From contig NZ_JAHESC010000002.1 in NCBI RefSeq assembly GCF_018598185.1, positions 124,001 through 188,000 of the forward strand: a DNA stretch of 64,000 nt, in the 5' to 3' direction. Shown piece after piece: positions 61,785-64,000 of this stretch. The translations under genes and the position numbers were made by a program. This DNA is from Dawidia soli. Lineage in GTDB: Bacteria > Bacteroidota > Bacteroidia > Cytophagales > Cyclobacteriaceae. How positions within the stretch are numbered: position 1 is the first letter of the stretch; each line of letters opens with the position of its first letter. Under the pieces are notes generated by a model. The model worked only from the letters and a program-made list of their open reading frames with translations. It had not been told where the DNA came from and did not search any database.

Positions 61785-62975
61785 CTATTCCAATACCTTC
61801 TCCGAAATCTTGCCGGTGGCTTTATTCTTGACAATGACTTTCTTCGCGCCGTAGTGTGTCACCTCTTCCTTCACGAGGTAATGATCGGCGTCATACTCGG
61901 TGAGGTGGCTGTCTTTTGTCACGCCGGTTTTGCCGCGCCAGATGTCGAGTTTTACCGGCTCCCATATTTTAGACTTGGCAGAACGATAGGCGGCATCCAG
62001 AATGGCATTTACGACGTAGCCATCATAGAACGTCTCTTTCGGCGCCATGCCTTTCTCCATCGAATCGAACATGTCCATGAACATGTGATTGTAGCCGAGC
62101 TCGTTCAGTTCGTCCCCCACGGGGAATAACCAGCCGGAGTTGCTCTCGGCTTTCTCGGCTACATAGTCGGCGCCTTTGCCCGTGGTGAACATGTCGAAGC
62201 CCGTACGCAGGAAGCTGTTGATCCAGATCGTGCCTTCGCTGCCCATGACCTCGTCGCGCAGGTCGAGGCCGCCGCGGAACGTCCAGCTCACTTCGAACTG
62301 GCCGATGGCCCCGTTCTCATATTTTACCAGTCCGATCGCATGATCTTCTGCGTCGATGGGCTTCACTTGTGTATCGGCCCAGCACATTACCTCTACGGGT
62401 TTGATGTCTTTGCCGATATAGCTGCGGGTGATCTCCACGCAGTGGCAGCCCAGGTCGAGGATGCATCCGCCGCCGGCTTGCTCGATGTCCCAGAACCAGT
62501 CGCTGTGCGGGCCGGGGTGTGTTTCGCGCGACTTGGCCCAGAGGATGCGGCCGAGGGCACCGTTCTTTACGCTCTCGAGGGCTTTGATGAACTTGGGGGT
62601 ATACACGAGGTCTTCCAGGTAGCCGTTAAAGATACCGGCTTTCTCTACGGCCTCGAGCATGCGCTTGGCTTCTTCGGCGTTGCGGCCCAGGGGCTTGGTG
62701 GTGATCACGGCCTTTTTGTGCTTGCAGCATAGCATGACAGCCTCTTCGTGGAGGTTGTTGGGCAGGGAGATACAAACCACGTCTACTTCGGGGCGGTTGA
62801 TGGCGGCCTCCATGTTGGTGGTGGCGAAGGCCACGTTGTAGTCGGTGGCAAATTTCTTAGCACTCTCTTCGCGGCGCGAATAGATGGTGACGACTTTGTC
62901 TTTGCTCCGGTAACCTTGCAGGGAGTCGGCATAAAATCTCCCGATAAATCCAGAGCCGAGCATGGCGATATTCAT
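61785..62975 (-). CDS. Gfo/Idh/MocA family NAD(P)-dependent oxidoreductase
   Basis: Oxidises or reduces a sugar, inositol or similar alcohol with NAD(P). The 396-residue protein has the N-terminal Rossmann start [19 protein letters not shown], the EKP-like [14 protein letters not shown] motif (here TTKPLGRN) and the C-terminal domain with [22 protein letters not shown], giving the catalytic His/Asp/Gly environment. It lies directly after the MFS permease gene on the same strand (21-bp gap), indicating an uptake-and-catabolism pair. Confidence 0.92.
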   Translation of the reverse strand: MNIAMLGSGFIGRFYADSLQGYRSKDKVVTIYSRREESAKKFATDYNVAFATTNMEAAINRPEVDVVCISLPNNLHEEAVMLCCKHKKAVITTKPLGRNAEEAKRMLEAVEKAGIFNGYLEDLVYTPKFIKALESVKNGALGRILWAKSRETHPGPHSDWFWDIEQAGGGCILDLGCHCVEITRSYIGKDIKPVEVMCWADTQVKPIDAEDHAIGLVKYENGAIGQFEVSWTFRGGLDLRDEVMGSEGTIWINSFLRTGFDMFTTGKGADYVAEKAESNSGWLFPVGDELNELGYNHMFMDMFDSMEKGMAPKETFYDGYVVNAILDAAYRSAKSKIWEPVKLDIWRGKTGVTKDSHLTEYDADHYLVKEEVTHYGAKKVIVKNKATGKISEKVLE

Positions 62976-62996
62976 AGTGCGGTATATTTTTTTGTT

Positions 62997-64000
62997 TTAG
63001 GATGATTGCTTGATCTCACTCTTCTCTTTGAAGAAGAGTATGAAGTAGAGTACTACGGCCACGGCGATGTACACGGGTACGAACCAGATGCCCGTCCAGT
63101 TGTGTACTTTGTCGGCGGAGGTATAGTGGTCGACCGTAAAGCCGGAGAACCATGTGCCGATGAACATGCCTACACCATAGGTAGCAAAGGTGAACAGGCC
63201 TTGTGCAGCGTTCTTGATCTTTTCACCGGCTTTCTTTTCGGTATACATATAGCCGGTCACGAAGAAAAAGTCGTAGCAGATGCCGTGCAGCACGATGCCG
63301 GCGTAGAGCATCCAAAGGTTGGCGTCGGAGTTTCCGTAGGCGAAGAAGATGTAGCGCAGGATCCACGCCACCATGCCGAGCAGCAGCATTCGCTTCACGC
63401 CGATGCTGTTAAAGAGAAAGGGGATCGCGAGGATAAAAACGGCTTCCGAGAACTGACCCAGGATCATTTTACCGGCGGCTTCGTTCATGCCGACTTCCTT
63501 CAGGAAGAGGTTGGCAAAGCCGTAGTAGAATGATAGCGGAATACATACCAGGATGGCCGCGATAAAAAAGATGAGATAGGGTTTGTCTTTGAACAGAACA
63601 AATGCGTCGGAGCCCAGTGCGCTAGAGGCGCTGGCATCAGACGACTTGCCCTTCGGCGGTGTGTTGGGCAGTATAAAGCTGATGACACCCAGCAGGGCCG
63701 ATGCACCGGCGGCCATCTGGAACGTGAAGGGCAGTTTGTCAGCCGAGCTCTCTAACGCCAGGTAGCCAATGAGCAGACCGGCAATGATCCAACCCACCGT
63801 ACCGAACACGCGGATCCACGGAAACTGTCGCCCGGGGTCGGTCATCTGCTGGAAGGCGATGCTATTCGACAAGGCGATGGTGGGTGTGTACAGCAGGGAG
63901 TAAAAAAGGATGATCCAATAGAAAACGGTGTTGTCGGTGATCTTCGTAGCGAAGAACAGCAGCACGGCGCCCAGCAGGTGCAGCACGCCCATGATACGTT
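62997..64000 (-). CDS. MFS permease (nucleoside:H+ symporter-like), 5' end outside the window
   Basis: The frame is open to the right edge, so the N-terminus is missing. About 334 residues are visible with at least ten hydrophobic segments and a mid-protein loop rich in Ser/Ala (GKSSDASASSALGSDA), typical of the two-bundle MFS fold. The pattern (GRQFPWIRVFGTVGWIIAGLLIG and FFVTGYMYTEKKAGEKIKNAAQGLF) resembles the NupG/XapB nucleoside permease family, though many Bacteroidetes members carry sugars. It is followed by the Gfo/Idh/MocA gene, so the substrate is probably catabolised by it. Confidence 0.88.
   Translation of the reverse strand, partial: RIMGVLHLLGAVLLFFATKITDNTVFYWIILFYSLLYTPTIALSNSIAFQQMTDPGRQFPWIRVFGTVGWIIAGLLIGYLALESSADKLPFTFQMAAGASALLGVISFILPNTPPKGKSSDASASSALGSDAFVLFKDKPYLIFFIAAILVCIPLSFYYGFANLFLKEVGMNEAAGKMILGQFSEAVFILAIPFLFNSIGVKRMLLLGMVAWILRYIFFAYGNSDANLWMLYAGIVLHGICYDFFFVTGYMYTEKKAGEKIKNAAQGLFTFATYGVGMFIGTWFSGFTVDHYTSADKVHNWTGIWFVPVYIAVAVVLYFILFFKEKSEIKQSS

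Overview
This is a chromosomal window from a Bacteroidetes bacterium, most likely of the order Cytophagales. The evidence is a GldJ gliding/type IX secretion lipoprotein, several TAnnTTTG -7 promoter boxes and one clear TTTG-N18-TAnnTTTG promoter, weak or absent Shine-Dalgarno sequences, a Do-type protease, two-component propeller sensors, a YpdA-type reductase and lineage-typical neighbours such as yajC-ybbR-coaE. By eye the DNA is mid-GC (roughly 50-58%), with one clearly A/T-rich island near 60.3-61.2 kb. No rRNA, tRNA, CRISPR array or intact transposase was seen.

Layout. 1-6.2 kb (minus): yajC, ybbR-like, coaE, then the adaptor and inner-membrane pump of an RND efflux system, the pump running off the left edge. 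6.3-14 kb: housekeeping genes (LPP20-like lipoprotein, DEAD-box helicase, mutS, SpoU methyltransferase, metK, RsmI-like methyltransferase). 14-19.1 kb: a small DUF2905 protein and a 1601-residue exported protein of unknown function, followed by a composite palindromic REP-like element. 19.4-24.7 kb (minus): hutF-hutG (formiminoglutamate to glutamate), a GH3 hexosaminidase, a PBP4-type carboxypeptidase and a DinB-like protein. 24.8-30.4 kb: a propeller/Y_Y_Y sensor with no kinase, a secreted tandem-YCII protein, a 2H phosphoesterase, a GbsR-type regulator and HU. 30.5-42.6 kb (minus): polA, a 2OG-Fe(II) hydroxylase, an M14 peptidase, an orphan propeller histidine kinase, a fructosamine kinase and a TonB-dependent receptor. 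42.7-48.4 kb: a small basic protein, ispH, a 57-residue protein, htrA/degP, a sparse stretch and a DUF2071/thioredoxin/small membrane protein group. 48.4-56.9 kb: mfd, gldJ, ypdA and dipeptidyl peptidase IV. 57-61.3 kb: an accessory patch (GNAT, a MocR/PdxR regulator divergent from an azoreductase-AhpD pair, a broken DPP-IV 3' fragment, and an A/T-rich PD-(D/E)XK-like gene). 61.3-64 kb: a lipoprotein, a Gfo/Idh/MocA dehydrogenase and the start of an MFS permease.

The most unusual points are as follows. (1) In the accessory patch, the 3' end of the DPP-IV gene and its terminator-like hairpin recur as degraded copies flanking inserted genes. (2) DNA polymerase I has lost most catalytic acidic residues of its 3'-5' exonuclease domain. 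(3) ispH has a conserved-looking N-terminal extension with no ATG/GTG/TTG, suggesting an ATT start. (4) Three convergent gene pairs carry a shared terminator hairpin that contains the stop codons. (5) The palindromic A-B-A/A'-B'-A' element at 19.2 kb is a candidate REP/BIME-type repeat. No wholly new multi-gene system could be established from the sequence alone.
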